DNA of 64,000 bases from Hydractinia symbiolongicarpus (lineage: Eukaryota; Cnidaria; Hydrozoa; Anthoathecata; Hydractiniidae). How positions within the stretch are numbered: the stretch's first letter is position 1; the number at the start of each line of letters is the position of its first letter. Where the stretch lies: NCBI RefSeq assembly GCF_029227915.1, contig NC_079876.1, positions 2,606,001 to 2,670,000 of the forward strand. Direction: 5' to 3'. Shown here in pieces: positions 47,967-61,004 of this stretch. A program made the position numbers and the translations under genes. A model generated the notes under the pieces. The model did no database searches. It was not told where the DNA came from and saw only the letters and a program-made list of their open reading frames with translations.

Positions 47967-50900
47967 ATCGTTCGGAAAATGAGTTTCCTCCCTGGGTCTT
48001 TTATTTGTATACTTTTGACTATACGGGTCGAGTCCGGGGTTTACGGGAAATGGCGGGTTCTCGTTTGCCGGCGATTAAACTTTTTTTATTCAGCGTCTCA
48101 TCAAAAATGAAAACATTTTTGAAAACTACAAGTCTCATGCGTTTTAGTGCTGAAAAGATAATTTAAAAAATCGTTTTGGAAATGATTTTACTCACAGGGT
48201 ACTTTCTTTGTATACATTCGACTATACGGGCCAAGCCCGGGATTTACAGGAAATCGCGGGTTTTCGTTTGCTGGCGATTAAACCACTTTCATTAAGCGTC
48301 TCATCAAAAATGAAAACATTTATGAAAACTACAAGTCTCATGCGTTTTAGTGGTGAAAAAATAATTTAAAAAATCGTTCAGGAAATGAGTTTACTCACAG
48401 GGTACTTTCTTTGTATACATTCGACTATACAGGCCAAGCCCGTGATTTACGGGAAATCGCGGGTTTTCGTTTGCCGGCGATTAAACTTCTTTCATTAACC
48501 GTCTCATCAAAAATGAAAACATTTTTGAAAACTTCAAGTCTCATGCGTTTTAGTGGTGAAAAAAAAATTAAAAAATCGTTCGGAAAATGAGGTTACTCCC
48601 TAGGTACTTTCTTTGTATACATTCGACTATACGGGCCAAGCCCGGGATTTACGGGAAATCGCGGGATTTCGTTTGCCGGCGATTAAACCTCTTTCATTAA
48701 GCGTCTAATCAAAAATGAAAACAGTTTTGAAAACTACAAGTCTCATGCGTTTTAGTGGTGAAAAAATAATTTAAAAAATCGTTCGGGAAATGAGTTTACT
48801 CCCTGGGTACTTTCTTTGTATACTTTGGACTATACGGGCCGAGTCCGGGATTTACGGGAAATCGCAGGTTTTCGTTTGCCGGAGATTAAACTTCTTTTAT
48901 TCAGCGTCTCATCAAAAATGAAAACATTTTTGAAAACTACAAGTCTCATGCGTTTTAGTGGTGAAAAAATATTTTAAAAAATCGTTCGGGAAATGAGTTT
49001 ACATCCCGGGTACTTTCATTACTATACGGGCCGAGTCCGGGATTTACGGGAAATCGCAGATTTTCGTTTGCCGGCGATTAAACTTCTTTTATTCAGCGTC
49101 TCATCAAAAATGAAAACATTTTTGAAAACTACATGTCTCATGCGTTTTAGTGGTGAAAAAATATTTTAAAAAATCGTTCGGGAAATGAGTTTACTCCCTG
49201 GGTACTTTCCTTGTATACTTTTAACTATACGGGCCGAGTCCGGGATTTACGGGAAGGCGCGGGTTTTCTTTTGCCGGCGTTTAAACTTCTTTTATTCAGC
49301 GTCTCATCAAAAATGAAAACAATTTTGAAAACTACAAGTCTCATGCGTTTTAGTGGTGAAAAAATAATTTAAAAAATCGTTCGGGAAATGAGTTTACTTC
49401 CTGGGTACTTTCTTTGTATACTTTTGACTATGCGGGCCGAGTCCGGGGTTTACGGGAAATGGCGGGTTTTCGTTTGCCGGCGATTAAACTTCTTTTATTC
49501 AGCGTCTCATCAAAAATGAAAACATTTTTAAAAACTACAAGTCTCATGGGTTTTAGTGGTGAAATAATAATTTAAAAAATCGTTCGGGAAATGGGTTTAC
49601 ATCCCGGGTACTTTCATTACTATACTGGCCGAGTCCGGGATTTACGGGAAATCGCGGATTTTCGTTTGCCGGCGATTAAACTTCTTTTATTCAGCGTCCC
49701 ATCAAATATGAAAATATTTTTGAAAACTACAAGTCTCATGCGTTTAGTGGTAAAAAGATAATATATAAAAAATCGTTCGAGAAATGAGTTTACTCCCTGG
49801 GTACTTTATTTGTATACTTTTGACTATACGGGTCGAGTCCAGGGTTTACGGGAAATGGCGGGTTCTCGTTTGCCGGCGATTAAACTTTTTTTATTCAGCG
49901 TCTCATCAAAAATGAAAACATTTTTGAAAACTACAAGTCTCATGCGTTTTAGTGGTGAAAAGATAATTTAAAAAATAGTTTTGGAAATGATTTTACTCAC
50001 AGGGTACTTTCTTTGTATACATTCGACTATACGGGCCAAGCCCGGGATTTACGGGAAATCGCGGGTTTTCGTTTGCTGGCGATTAAACCACTTTCATTAA
50101 GCGTCTCATCAAAAATGAAAACATTTATGAAAACTACAAGTCTCATGCGTTTTAGTGGTGAAAAAATAATTTAAAAAATCGTTCGGGAAATGAGTTTACT
50201 CACAGGGTACTTTCTTTGTATACATTCGACTATACGGGCCAAGCCCGAGATTTACGGGAAATCGCGGGTTTTCGTTTGCCGGCGATTAAACTTCTTTCAT
50301 TAACCGTCTCATCAAAAATGAAAACATTTTTAAAAACTTCAAGTCTTATGCGTTTTAGTGGTGAAAAAAAAAATTAAAAAATCGTTCGGGAAATGAGGTT
50401 ACTCCCTATGTACTTTCTTTGTATACATTCGACTATACGGGCCAAGCCCGGGATTTACGGGAAATTGCGGGATTTCGTTTGCCGGCGATTAAACCTCTTT
50501 CATTAAGCGTCTAATCAAAAATGAAAACAGTTTTGAAAACTACAAGTCTCATGCGTTTTAGTGGTGAAAAAATAATTTAAAAAATCGTTCGGGAAATGTG
50601 TTTATTCCCTAGGTACTTTCTTTGTATACTTTGGACTATGCGGGCCGAGTCCGGGATTTATGGGAAATCGCAGGTTTTCGTTTGCCGGAGATTAAACTTC
50701 TTTTATTCAGCGTCTCATCAAAAATGAAAACATTTTTGAAAACTACAAGTCTCATGCGTTTTAGTGGTGAAAAAATATTTTAAAAAATCGTTCGGGAAAT
50801 GAGTTTACATCCCGGGTACTTTCATTACTATACCGGCCGAGTCCGGGATTTACGGGAAATAGCAGGTTTTCGTTTGCCGGCGATTAAACTTCTTTTATTC

Positions 50901-51576
50901 AGCGTCTCATCAAAAATCAAAACATTTTTGAAAACTACAAGTCTCATGCGTTTTAGTGGTGAAAAAATATTTTAAAAAATCGTTCGGGAAATGAGTTTAC
51001 TCCCTGGGTACTTTCTTTGTATACTTTTGACTATACAGGCCGAGTCCGGGATTTACGGGAAGTCGCGGGTTTTCTTTTGCCGGCGTTTAAACTTCTTTTA
51101 TTCAGCGTCTCATCAAAAATGAAAACATTTTTAAAAACTACAAGTCTCGTGCGTTTTAGTGGTGAAAAAATAATTTAAAAAATCGTTCGGGAAATGAGTT
51201 TACTCCCTGGGTACTTTCTTTGTATACTTTTGACTATGCGGGCCGAGTCCGGGGTTTACGGGAAATGGCGGGTTTTCGTTTGCCGGCGATTAAACTTCTT
51301 TTATTCAGCGTCTCATCAAAAATTAAAACATTTTTAAAAACTACAAGTCTCATGGGTTTTAGTGGTGAAATAATAATTTAAAAAATCGTTCGGGAAATGA
51401 GTTTACATCCCGGGTACTTTCATTACTATACAGGCCGAGTCCGGGATTTACGGGAAATAGCAGGTTTTCGTTTGCCGGCGATTAAACTTCTTTTATTCAG
51501 CGTCTCATCAAAAATCAAAACATTTTTGAAAACTACAAGTCTCATGCGTTTTAGTGGTGAAAAAATATTTTAAAAA
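47967..51576 (+). repeat. Nonamer HOR, 1,805 bp, two copies
   Basis: Copies 47,967-49,771 and 49,772-51,576 are each 1,805 bp (7 x 203 + 2 x 192). The first five units match closely (gttctcg, atgattttactcac at 48,180 and 49,985, catttatgaaaac, ttaaccgtc, aaaacagttttg). The last four keep the same types but carry different marks in copy 2 (aaatagcagg, gaagtcgcggg, aaaaatcaaaac), so the right part was replaced or diverged. The copy boundary coincides with the end of superblock 2. Confidence 0.83.
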
Positions 51577-53178
51577 ATCGTTCGGGAAATGAGTTTACTC
51601 CCTGGGTACTTTTTTTGTATACTTTTGACTATACGGGCCGAGTCCGGGATTTACGGGAAGTCGCGGGTTTTCTTTTGCCGGCGTTTAAACTTCTTTTATT
51701 CAGCGTCTAATCAAAAATGAAAACAGTTTTGAAAACTACAAGTCTCATGCGTTTTAGTGGTGAAAAAATAATTTAAAAAATCGTTCGGGAAATGAGTTTA
51801 TTCCCTAGGTACTTTCTTTGTATACTTCGGACTATGCGGGCCGAGTCCGGGATTTACGGGAAATCGCAGGTTTTCGTTTGCCGGAGATTAAACTTCTTTT
51901 ATTCAGCGTCTCATCAAAAATGAAAACATTTTTGAAAACTACAAGTCTCATGCGTTTTAGTGGTGAAAAAATATTTTAAAAAATCGTTCGGGAAATGAGT
52001 TTACATCCCGGGTACTTTCATTACTATACGGGCCGAGTCCGGGATTTACGGGAAATAGCATGTTTTCGTTTGCCGGCGATTAAACTTCTTTTATTCAGCG
52101 TCTCATCAAAAATCAAAACATTTTTGAAAACTACAAGTCTCATGCGTTTTAGTGGTGAAAAAATATTTTAAAAAATCGTTCGGGAAATGAGTTTACTCCC
52201 TGGGTACTTTCTTTGTATACTTTTGACTATACGGGCCGAGTCCGGGATTTACGGGAAGTCGCGGGTTTTCTTTTGCCGGCGTTTAAACTTCTTTTATTCA
52301 GCGTCTCATCAAAAATGAAAACATTTTTAAAAACTACAAGTCTCGTGCGTTTTAGTGGTGAAAAAATAATTTAAAAAATCGTTCGGGAAATGAGTTTACT
52401 CCCTGGGTACTTTCTTTGTATACTTTTGACTATGCGGGCCGAGTCCGGGGTTTACGGGAAATGGCGGGTTTTCGTTTGCCGGCGATTAAACTTCTTTTAT
52501 TCAGCGTCTCATCAAAAATTAAAACATTTTTAAAAACTACAAGTCTCATGGGTTTTAGTGGTGAAATAATAATTTAAAAAATCGTTCGGGAAATGAGTTT
52601 ACATCCCGGGTACTTTCATTACTATACAGGCCGAGTCCGGGATTTACGGGAAATAGCAGGTTTTCGTTTGCCGGCGATTAAACTTCTTTTATTCAGCGTC
52701 TCATCAAAAATGAAAACATTTTTGAAAACTACAAGTCTCATGCGTTTTAGTGGTGAAAAAATATTTTAAAAAATCGTTCGGGAAATGAGTTTACTCCCTG
52801 GGTACTTTCTTTGTATACTTTTGACTATACGGGCCGAGTCTGGGATTTACGGGAAGTCGCGGGTTTTCTTTTGCCGGCGTTTAAACTTCTTTTATTCAGC
52901 GTCTCATCAAAAATGAAAACATTTTTAAAAACTACAAGTCTCATGGGCTTTAGTGGTGAAATAATAATTTAAAAAATCGTTCGGGAAATGAGTTTACACC
53001 CTGGGTACTTTCTTTGTATACTTTTGACTATACGGGCCGAGTCTGGGATTTACGGGAAATCGCAGGTTTTCGTTTGCCGGCGATTAAACTTCTTTTATTC
53101 AGCGTCTCATCAAAAATGAAAACAATTTTGAAAACTACAAGTCTCATGCGTTTTAGTGGTGAAAAAATAATTTAAAAA
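50787..53178 (+). repeat. Hexamer HOR, 1,196 bp
   Basis: Units start at 50,787 and 51,983 (4 x 203 + 2 x 192 = 1,196). Shared private marks: agtctcgtgcg at 51,146 and 52,342, aaaaatcaaaacattt, aaaaattaaaacattt, aaatagcagg and tatacaggccgag. The class is B plus short units only. The tail of the second copy changes to atgggcttta units near 52,945. Confidence 0.84.
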
Positions 53179-53584
53179 ATCGTTCGGGAAATGAGTTTAC
53201 TCCCTGGGTACTTTCTTTGTATACTTTTGACTATGCGGGCCGAGTCCGGGGTTTATGGGAAATGGCGGGTTTTCGTTTGCCGGCGATTAAACTTCTTTTA
53301 TTCAGCGTCTCATCAAAAATGAAAACATTTTTAAAAACTACAAGTCTCATGCGTTTTAGTGGTGAAAAAATATTTTAAAAAATCGTTCGGAAAATGAGTT
53401 TACTCTCTGGGTACTTTCTTTGTATACTTTTGACTATACGGGCCGAGTCCGGGATTTACGGGAAGTCGCGGGTTTTCTTTTGCCGGCGTTTAAACTTCTT
53501 TTATTCAGCGTCTCATCAAAAATGAAAACATTTTTAAAAACTACAAGTCTCATGGGCTTTAGTGGTGAAATAATAATTTAAAAA
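53179..53584 (+). repeat. Two linking class B monomers
   Basis: A tatgcggg unit with gtttatggg, and a gaagtcgcggg unit starting ttcggaaaatgagtttactctc, between two HOR tracts. Both are ordinary class B. Nothing else is seen. Confidence 0.8.
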
Positions 53585-56380
53585 ATCGTTCGGGAAATGA
53601 ATTTACACCCTGGGTACTTTCTTTGTATACTTTTGACTATACAGGCCGAGTCCGGGATTTACGGGAAATCGCGGATTTTCATTTGAGGGCGATTAAACTT
53701 CTTTTATTCAGCGTCTCATCAAAAATGAAAACATTTTTGAAAACTACAAGTCTCATGCGTTGTAGTGGTGAAAAAATAATTTAAAAAATCGTTCGGAAAA
53801 AGAGTTTACTCCCTGGGTACTTTCTTTGTATACTTTTGACTATACGGGCCGAGTCCGGCGTTTACGGGAAATGGCGGGTTTTTGTTTGCCGGCGATTAAA
53901 CTTCTTTTATTCAGCGTCTCATCAAAAATGAAAACATTTTTAAAAACTATAAGTCTCACGGGTTTTAGTGGTGAAATAATAATTTAAAAAATCGTTCGGG
54001 AAATGAGTTTACATCCCGGGTACTTTCATTACTATACGGGCCGAGTCCGGGATTTACGGGAAATAGCAGGTTTTCGTTTGCCGGCGATTAAACTTCTTTT
54101 ATTCAGCGTCTCATCAAAAATGAAAACATTTTTGAAAACTACAAGTCTCATGCGTTTTAGTGGTGAAAAAATATTTTAAAAAATCGTTCCGGAAATGAGT
54201 TTACTCCCTGGGTACTTTCTTTGTATACTTTTGACTATACGGGCCGAGTCCGGGATTTACGGGAAGTCGCGGGTTTTCTTTTGCCGGCGTTTAAACTTCT
54301 TTTATTCAGCATCTCATCAAAAATGAAAACATTTTTAAAAACTACAAGTCTCATGGGCTTTAGTGGTGAAATAATAATTTAAAAAATCGTTCGGGAAATG
54401 AGTTTACACCCTGGGTACTTTCTTTGTATACTTTTGACTATACGGGCCGAGTCTGGGATTTACGGGAAATCGCAGGTTTCCGTTTGCCGGCGATTAAACT
54501 TCTTTTATTCAGCGTCTCATCAAAAATGAAAACATTTTGAAAACTACAAGTCTCATGCGTTTTAGTGGTGAAAAAATAATTTAAAAAATCGTTCGGGAAA
54601 TGAGTTTACTCCCTGGGTACTTTCTTTGTATACTTTTGACTATGCGGGCCGAGTCCGGGGTTTACGGGAAATGGCGGGTTTTCGTTTGCCGGCGATTAAA
54701 CTTCTTTTATTCAGCGTCTCATCAAAAATGAAAACATTTTTAAAAACTACAAGTCTCATGGGTTTTAGTGGTGAAATAATAATTTAAAAAATCGTTCGGG
54801 AAATGAGTTTACATCCCGGGTACTTTCATTACTATACGGGCCGAGTCCGCGATTTACGGGAAATCACAGGTTTTCGTTTGCCGGCGATTAAACTTTTTTT
54901 ATTCAGCGTCTCATCAAAAATGAAAACATTTTTAAAAACTACAAGTCTCATGGGCTTTAGTGGTGAAATAATAATTTAAAAAATCGTTCGGGAAATGAAT
55001 TTACACCCTGGGTACTTTCTTTGTATACTTTTGACTATACAGGCCGAGTCCGGGATTTACGGGAAATCGCGGATTTTCATTTGAGGGCGATTAAACTTCT
55101 TTTATTCAGCGTCTCATCAAAAATGAAAACATTTTTGAAAACTACAAGTCTCATGCGTTGTAGTGGTGAAAAAATAATTTAAAAAATCGTTCGGAAAAAG
55201 AGTTTACTCCCTGGGTACTTTCTTTGTATACTTTTGACTATACGGGCCGAGTCCGGCGTTTACGGGAAATGGCGGGTTTTTGTTTGCCGGCGATTAAACT
55301 TCTTTTATTCAGCGTCTCATCAAAAATGAAAACATTTTTAAAAACTATAAGTCTCACGGGTTTTAGTGGTGAAATAATAATTTAAAAAATCGTTCGGGAA
55401 ATGAGTTTACATCCCGGGTACTTTCATTACTATACGGGCCGAGTCCGGGATTTACGGGAAATAGCAGGTTTTCGTTTGCCGGCGATTAAACTTCTTTTAT
55501 TCAGCGTCTCATCAAAAATGAAAACATTTTTGAAAACTACAAGTCTCATGCGTTTTAGTGGTGAAAAAATATTTTAAAAAATCGTTCCGGAAATGAGTTT
55601 ACTCCCTGGGTACTTTCTTTGTATACTTTTGACTATACGGGCCGAGTCCGGGATTTACGGGAAGTCGCGGGTTTTCTTTTGCCGGCGTTTAAACTTCTTT
55701 TATTCAGCATCTCATCAAAAATGAAAACATTTTTAAAAACTACAAGTCTCATGGGCTTTAGTGGTGAAATAATAATTTAAAAAATCGTTCGGGAAATGAG
55801 TTTACACCCTGGGTACTTTCTTTGTATACTTTTGACTATACGGGCCGAGTCTGGGATTTACGGGAAATCGCAGGTTTCCGTTTGCCGGCGATTAAACTTC
55901 TTTTATTCAGCGTCTCATCAAAAATGAAAACATTTTGAAAACTACAAGTCTCATGCGTTTTAGTGGTGAAAAAATAATTTAAAAAATCGTTCGGGAAATG
56001 AGTTTACTCCCTGGGTACTTTCTTTGTATACTTTTGACTATGCGGGCCGAGTCCGGGGTTTACGGGAAATGGCGGGTTTTCGTTTGCCGGCGATTAAACT
56101 TCTTTTATTCAGCGTCTCATCAAAAATGAAAACATTTTTAAAAACTACAAGTCTCATGGGTTTTAGTGGTGAAATAATAATTTAAAAAATCGTTCGGGAA
56201 ATGAGTTTACATCCCGGGTACTTTCATTACTATACGGGCCGAGTCCGCGATTTACGGGAAATCACAGGTTTTCGTTTGCCGGCGATTAAACTTTTTTTAT
56301 TCAGCGTCTCATCAAAAATGAAAACATTTTTGAAAACTACAAGTCTCATGCGTTTTAGTGGTGAAAAAATATTTTAAAAA
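53585..56380 (+). repeat. Heptamer HOR, 1,398 bp, two copies
   Basis: Copies 53,585-54,982 and 54,983-56,380. Shared marks: tatacaggcc with ttttcatttgagggcg, gtctcacggg (53,955 and 55,353), ttccggaaatg (54,187 and 55,585), caggtttccg, catttt with two T fewer than normal (explaining 1,398 rather than 1,399), and gtccgcgattta with aaatcacagg. The last monomer of copy 2 has a changed rear half and leads into a partial third round. Confidence 0.9.
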
Positions 56381-57779
56381 ATCGTTCCGGAAATGAGTTT
56401 ACTCCCTGGGTACTTTCTTTGTATACTTTTGACTATACGGGCCGAGTCCGGGATTTACGGGAAGTCGCGGGTTTTCTTTTGCCGGCGTTTAAACTTCTTT
56501 TATTCAGCATCTCATCAAAAATGAAAACATTTTTAAAAACTACAAGTCTCATGGGCTTTAGTGGTGAAATAATAATTCAAAAAATCGTTCGGGAAATGAG
56601 TTTACACCCTGGGTACTTTCTTTGTATACTTTTGACTATACGGGCCGAGTCTGGGATTTACGGGAAATCGCAGGTTTCCGTTTGCCGGCGATTAAACTTC
56701 TTTTATTCAGCGTCTCATCAAAAATGAAAACAATTTTGAAAACTACAAGTCTCATGCGTTTTAGTGGTGAAAAAATAATTTAAAAAATCGTTCGGGAAAT
56801 GAGTTTACTCCCTGGGTACTTTCTTTGTATACTTTTGACTATGCGGGCCGAGTCCGGGGTTTACGGGAAATGGCGGGTTTTCGTTTGCCGGCGATTAAAC
56901 TTCTTTTATTCAGCGTCTCATCAAAAATGAAAACATTTTTAAAAACTACAACTCTCATGGGTTTTAGTGGTGAAATAATAATTTAAAAAATCGTTCGGGA
57001 AATGAGTTTACATCCCGGGTACTTTCATTACTATACGGGCCGAGTCCGAGATTTACGGGAAATCACAGGTTTTCGTTTGCCGGCGATTAAACTTTTTTTA
57101 TTCAGCGTCTTATCAAAAATGAAAACATTTTTGAAAACTACAAGTCTCATGCGTTTTAGTGGTGAAAAAATATTTTAAAAAATCGTTCGGGAAATGAGTT
57201 TACTCCCTGGGTACTTTCTTTGTATACTTTTGACTATACGGTCCGAGTCCGGGATTTACGGGAAATGGCGGGTTTTCGTTTGCCGGCGATTAAACTTCTT
57301 TTATTCAGCGTCTCATCAAAAATGAAAACATTTTTAAAAACTACAAGTCTCATGGGTTTTAGTGGTGAAATAATAATTTAAAAAATCGTTCGGGAAATGA
57401 GTTTACATCCCGGGTACTTTCATTACTATACGGGCCGAGTCCGCGATTTACGGGAAATCACAGGTTTTCGTTTGCCGGCGATTAAACTTTTTTTATTCAG
57501 CGTCTTATCAAAAATGAAAACATTTTTGAAAACTACAAGTCTCATGCGTTTTAGTGGTGAAAAAATATTTTAAAAAATCGTTCGGGAAATGAGTTTACTC
57601 CCTGGGTACTTTCTTTGTATACTTTTGACTATACGGTCCGAGTCCGGGATTTACGGGAAGTCGCGGGTTTTCTTTTGCCGGCGTTTAAACTTCTTTTATT
57701 CAGCGTCTCATCAAAAATGAAAACATTTTTAAAAACTACAAGTCTCATGGGCTTTAGTGGTGAAATAATAATTTAAAAA
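56381..57779 (+). repeat. Partial heptamer round and a 395-bp dimer duplication
   Basis: From 56,381 the order resumes at the fourth unit of the heptamer (ttccggaaatg with gaagtcgcggg) and runs through its last. A two-monomer unit (203 + 192 = 395 bp) is then duplicated: gcgtcttatc occurs at 57,105 and 57,500, and monomer starts at 57,182 and 57,577 are 395 bp apart, both followed by tatacggtccgag. Confidence 0.84.
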
Positions 57780-60700
57780 ATCGTTCGGGAATTGAGTTTA
57801 CACCCTGGGTACTTTCTTTGTATACTTTTGACTATACGGGCCGAGTGCGGGATTTACGGGAAATCGCAGGTTTTCGTTTGCCGGCGATTAAACTTCTTTT
57901 ATTCAGCGTCTCATCAAAAATGAAAACAATTTTGAAAACTACAAGTCTCATGCGTTTTAGTGGTGAAAAAATAATTTAAAAAATCGTTCGGGAAATGAGT
58001 GTACTCCCTGGGTACTTTCTTTGTATACTTTTGACTATGCGGGCCGAGTCCGGGGTTTACGGGAAATGGCGGGTTTTCGTTTGCCGGCGATTAAACTTCT
58101 TTTTTTCAGCGTCTCATCAAAAATGAAAACATTTTTAAAAACTACAAGTCTCATGGGTTTTAGTGGTGAAATAATAATTTAAAAAATCGTTCGGGAAATG
58201 AGTTTACATCCCGGGTACTTTCATTACTATACGGGCCGAGTCCGGGATTTACAGGAAATCGCAGGTTTTCGTTTGCCGGCGATTAAACTTCTTTTATTCA
58301 GCGTCTCATCAGAAATGAAAACATTTTTAAAAACTACAAGTCTCATGGGTTTTAGTGGTGAAATAATAATTTAAAAAATCGTTCGGGAAATGAGTTTACT
58401 CCCTGGGTACTTTCTTTGTATACTTTTGACTATACGGGCCGAGTCCGGGATTTACGGGAAGTCGCGGGTTTTCTTTTGCCAGCGTTTAAACTTCTTTTAT
58501 TCAGCGTCTCATCAGAAATGAAAACATTTTTAAAAACTACAAGTCTCATGGGTTTTAGTGGTGAAATAATAATTTAAAAAATCGTTCGGGAAATGAGTTT
58601 ACACCGTGGGTACTTTCTTTGTATACTTTTGACTATACGGGCCGAGTCCGGGATTTACGGGAAATCGCAGGTTTTCGTTTGCCGGCGATTAAACTTCTTT
58701 TAATCAGCGTCTCATCAAAAATGAAAACATTTTTGAAAACTACAAGTCTCATGCCTTTTAGTGGTGAAAAAATATTTTAAAAAATTGTTCGGGAAATGAG
58801 TTTACTCCCTGGGTACTTTCTTTGTATACTTTTGACTATACGGGCCGAGTCCGGGATTTACGGGAAGTCGCGGGTTTTCTTTTGCCGGCGTTTAAACTTC
58901 TTTTATTCAGCGTCTCATCAAAAATGAAAACATTTTTAAAAACTACAAGTCTCATGGGCTTTACTGGTGAAATAATAATTTAAAAAATCGTTCGGGAAAT
59001 GAGTTTACACCCTGGGTACTTTCTTTGTATACTTTTGACTATACGGGCCGAGTCTGGGATTTACGTGAAATCGAAGGTTTTCGTTTGCCGGCGATTAAAC
59101 TTCTTTTATTCAGCGTCTCATCAAAAATGAAAACAATTTTGAAAACTACAAGTCTCATGCGTTTTAGTGGTGAAAAAATAATTTGAAAAATCGTTCGGGA
59201 AATGAGTTTACTCCCTGGGTACTTTCTTTGTATACTTTTGACTATACGGGCAGAGTCTGGGATTTACGGGAAATCGCAGGTTTTTGTTTGCCGGCGTTTA
59301 AACTTCTTTTATTCAGCGTCTCATCAAAAATGAAAACATTTTTAAAAACTACAAGTCTCATGGGCTTTAGTGGTGAAATAATAATTTAAAAAATCGTCGG
59401 GAATTGAGTTTACACCCTGGGTACTTTCTTTGTATACTTTTGACTATACGGGCCGAGTGCGGGATTTACGGGAAATCGCAGGTTTTCGTTTGCCGGCGAT
59501 TAAACTTCTTTTATTCAGCGTCTCATCAAAAATGAAAACAATTTTGAAAACTACAAGTCTCATGCGTTTTAGTGGTGAAAAAATAATTTAAAAAATCGTT
59601 CGGGAAATGAGTTTACTCCCTGGGTACTTTCTTTGAATACTTTTGACTATGCGGGCCGAGTCCGGGGTTTACGGGAAATGGCGGGTTTTCGTTTGCCGGC
59701 GATTAAACTTCTTTTTTTCAGCGTCTCATCAAAAATGAAAACATTTTTAAAAACTACAAGTCTCATGGGTTTTAGTGGTGAAATAATAATTTAAAAAATC
59801 GTTCGGGAAATGAGTTTACATCCCGGGTACTTTCATTACTATACGGGCCGAGTCCGGGATTTACAGGAAATCGCAGGTTTTCGTTTGCCGGCGATTAAAC
59901 TTCTTTTATTCAGCGTCTCATCAGAAATGAAAACATTTTTAAAAACTACAAGTCTCATGGGTTTTAGTGGTGAAATAATAATTTAAAAAATCGTTCGGGA
60001 AATGAGTTTACTCCCTGGGTACTTTCTTTGTATACTTTTGACTATACGGGCCGAGTCCGGGATTTACGGGAAGTCGCGGGTTTTCTTTTGCCAGCGTTTA
60101 AACTTCTTTTATTCAGCGTCTCATCAGAAATGAAAACATTTTTAAAAACTACAAGTCTCATGGGTTTTAGTGGTGAAATAATAATTTAAAAAATCGTTCG
60201 GGAAATGAGTTTACACCGTGGGTACTTTCTTTGTATACTTTTGACTATACGGGCCGAGTCCGGGATTTACGGGAAATCGCAGGTTTTCGTTTGCCGGCGA
60301 TTAAACTTCTTTTAATCAGCGTCTCATCAAAAATGAAAACATTTTTGAAAACTACAAGTCTCATGCCTTTTAGTGGTGAAAAAATATTTTAAAAAATTGT
60401 TCGGGAAATGAGTTTACTCCCTGGGTACTTTCTTTGTATACTTTTGACTATACGGGCCGAGTCCGGGATTTACGGGAAGTCGCGGGTTTTCTTTTGCCGG
60501 CGTTTAAACTTCTTTTATTCAGCGTCTCATCAAAAATGAAAACATTTTTAAAAACTACAAGTCTCATGGGCTTTACTGGTGAAATAATAATTTAAAAAAT
60601 CGTTCGGGAAATGAGTTTACACCCTGGGTACTTTCTTTGTATACTTTTGACTATACGGGCCGAGTCTGGGATTTACGTGAAATCGCAGGTTTTCGTTTGC

Positions 60701-61004
60701 CGGCGATTAAACTTCTTTTATTCAGCGTCTCATCAAAAATGAAAACAATTTTGAAAACTACAAGTCTCATGCGTTTTAGTGGTGAAAAAATAATTTGAAA
60801 AATCGTTCGGGAAATGAGTTTACTCCCTGGGTACTTTCTTTGTATACTTTTGACTATACGGGCCGAGTCTGGGATTTACGGGAAATCGCAGGTTTTCGTT
60901 TGCCGGCGATTAAATTTCTTTTATTCAGCGTCTCATCAAAAATGAAAACAATTTTGAAAACTACAAGTCTCATGCGTTTTAGTGGTGAAAAAATAATTTG
61001 AAAA
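57780..61004 (+). repeat. Octamer HOR, 1,613 bp, two copies
   Basis: Copies start at 57,780 and 59,393. Shared marks in order: gggaattgag with gagtgcggg, tatgcggg with ctttttttcagc, a short unit with gatttacagg, tcagaaatg with gccagcgttt, caccgtggg, catgcctttt (58,750 and 60,362), gggctttactgg, gtctggg with acgtgaaatcg. 7 x 203 + 192 = 1,613. Copy 2 has one base fewer (aatcgtcggg at 59,393). Its eighth unit is plain, while that of copy 1 is a hybrid ending in gcgtttaaac and atgggcttt. Confidence 0.88.

Larger units (their letters stand above)
34323..49771 (+). repeat. Superblock 2 (15,449 bp)
   Basis: Collinear with 21,479-34,322. Components: 34,323-36,351 (2,029 bp, ten monomers), 36,352-39,565 (16-mer), 39,566-42,575 (15-mer), 42,576-43,376 (801-bp duplication of its last four monomers), 43,377-44,177 (801 bp of mosaic units), 44,178-46,569 (1,399-bp heptamer plus a 993-bp duplication), 46,570-47,572 (one pentamer), 47,573-49,771. 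It ends on the same ctatactggcc short unit with gcgtttagtggtaaaaagata that closes superblock 1. Confidence 0.84.
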
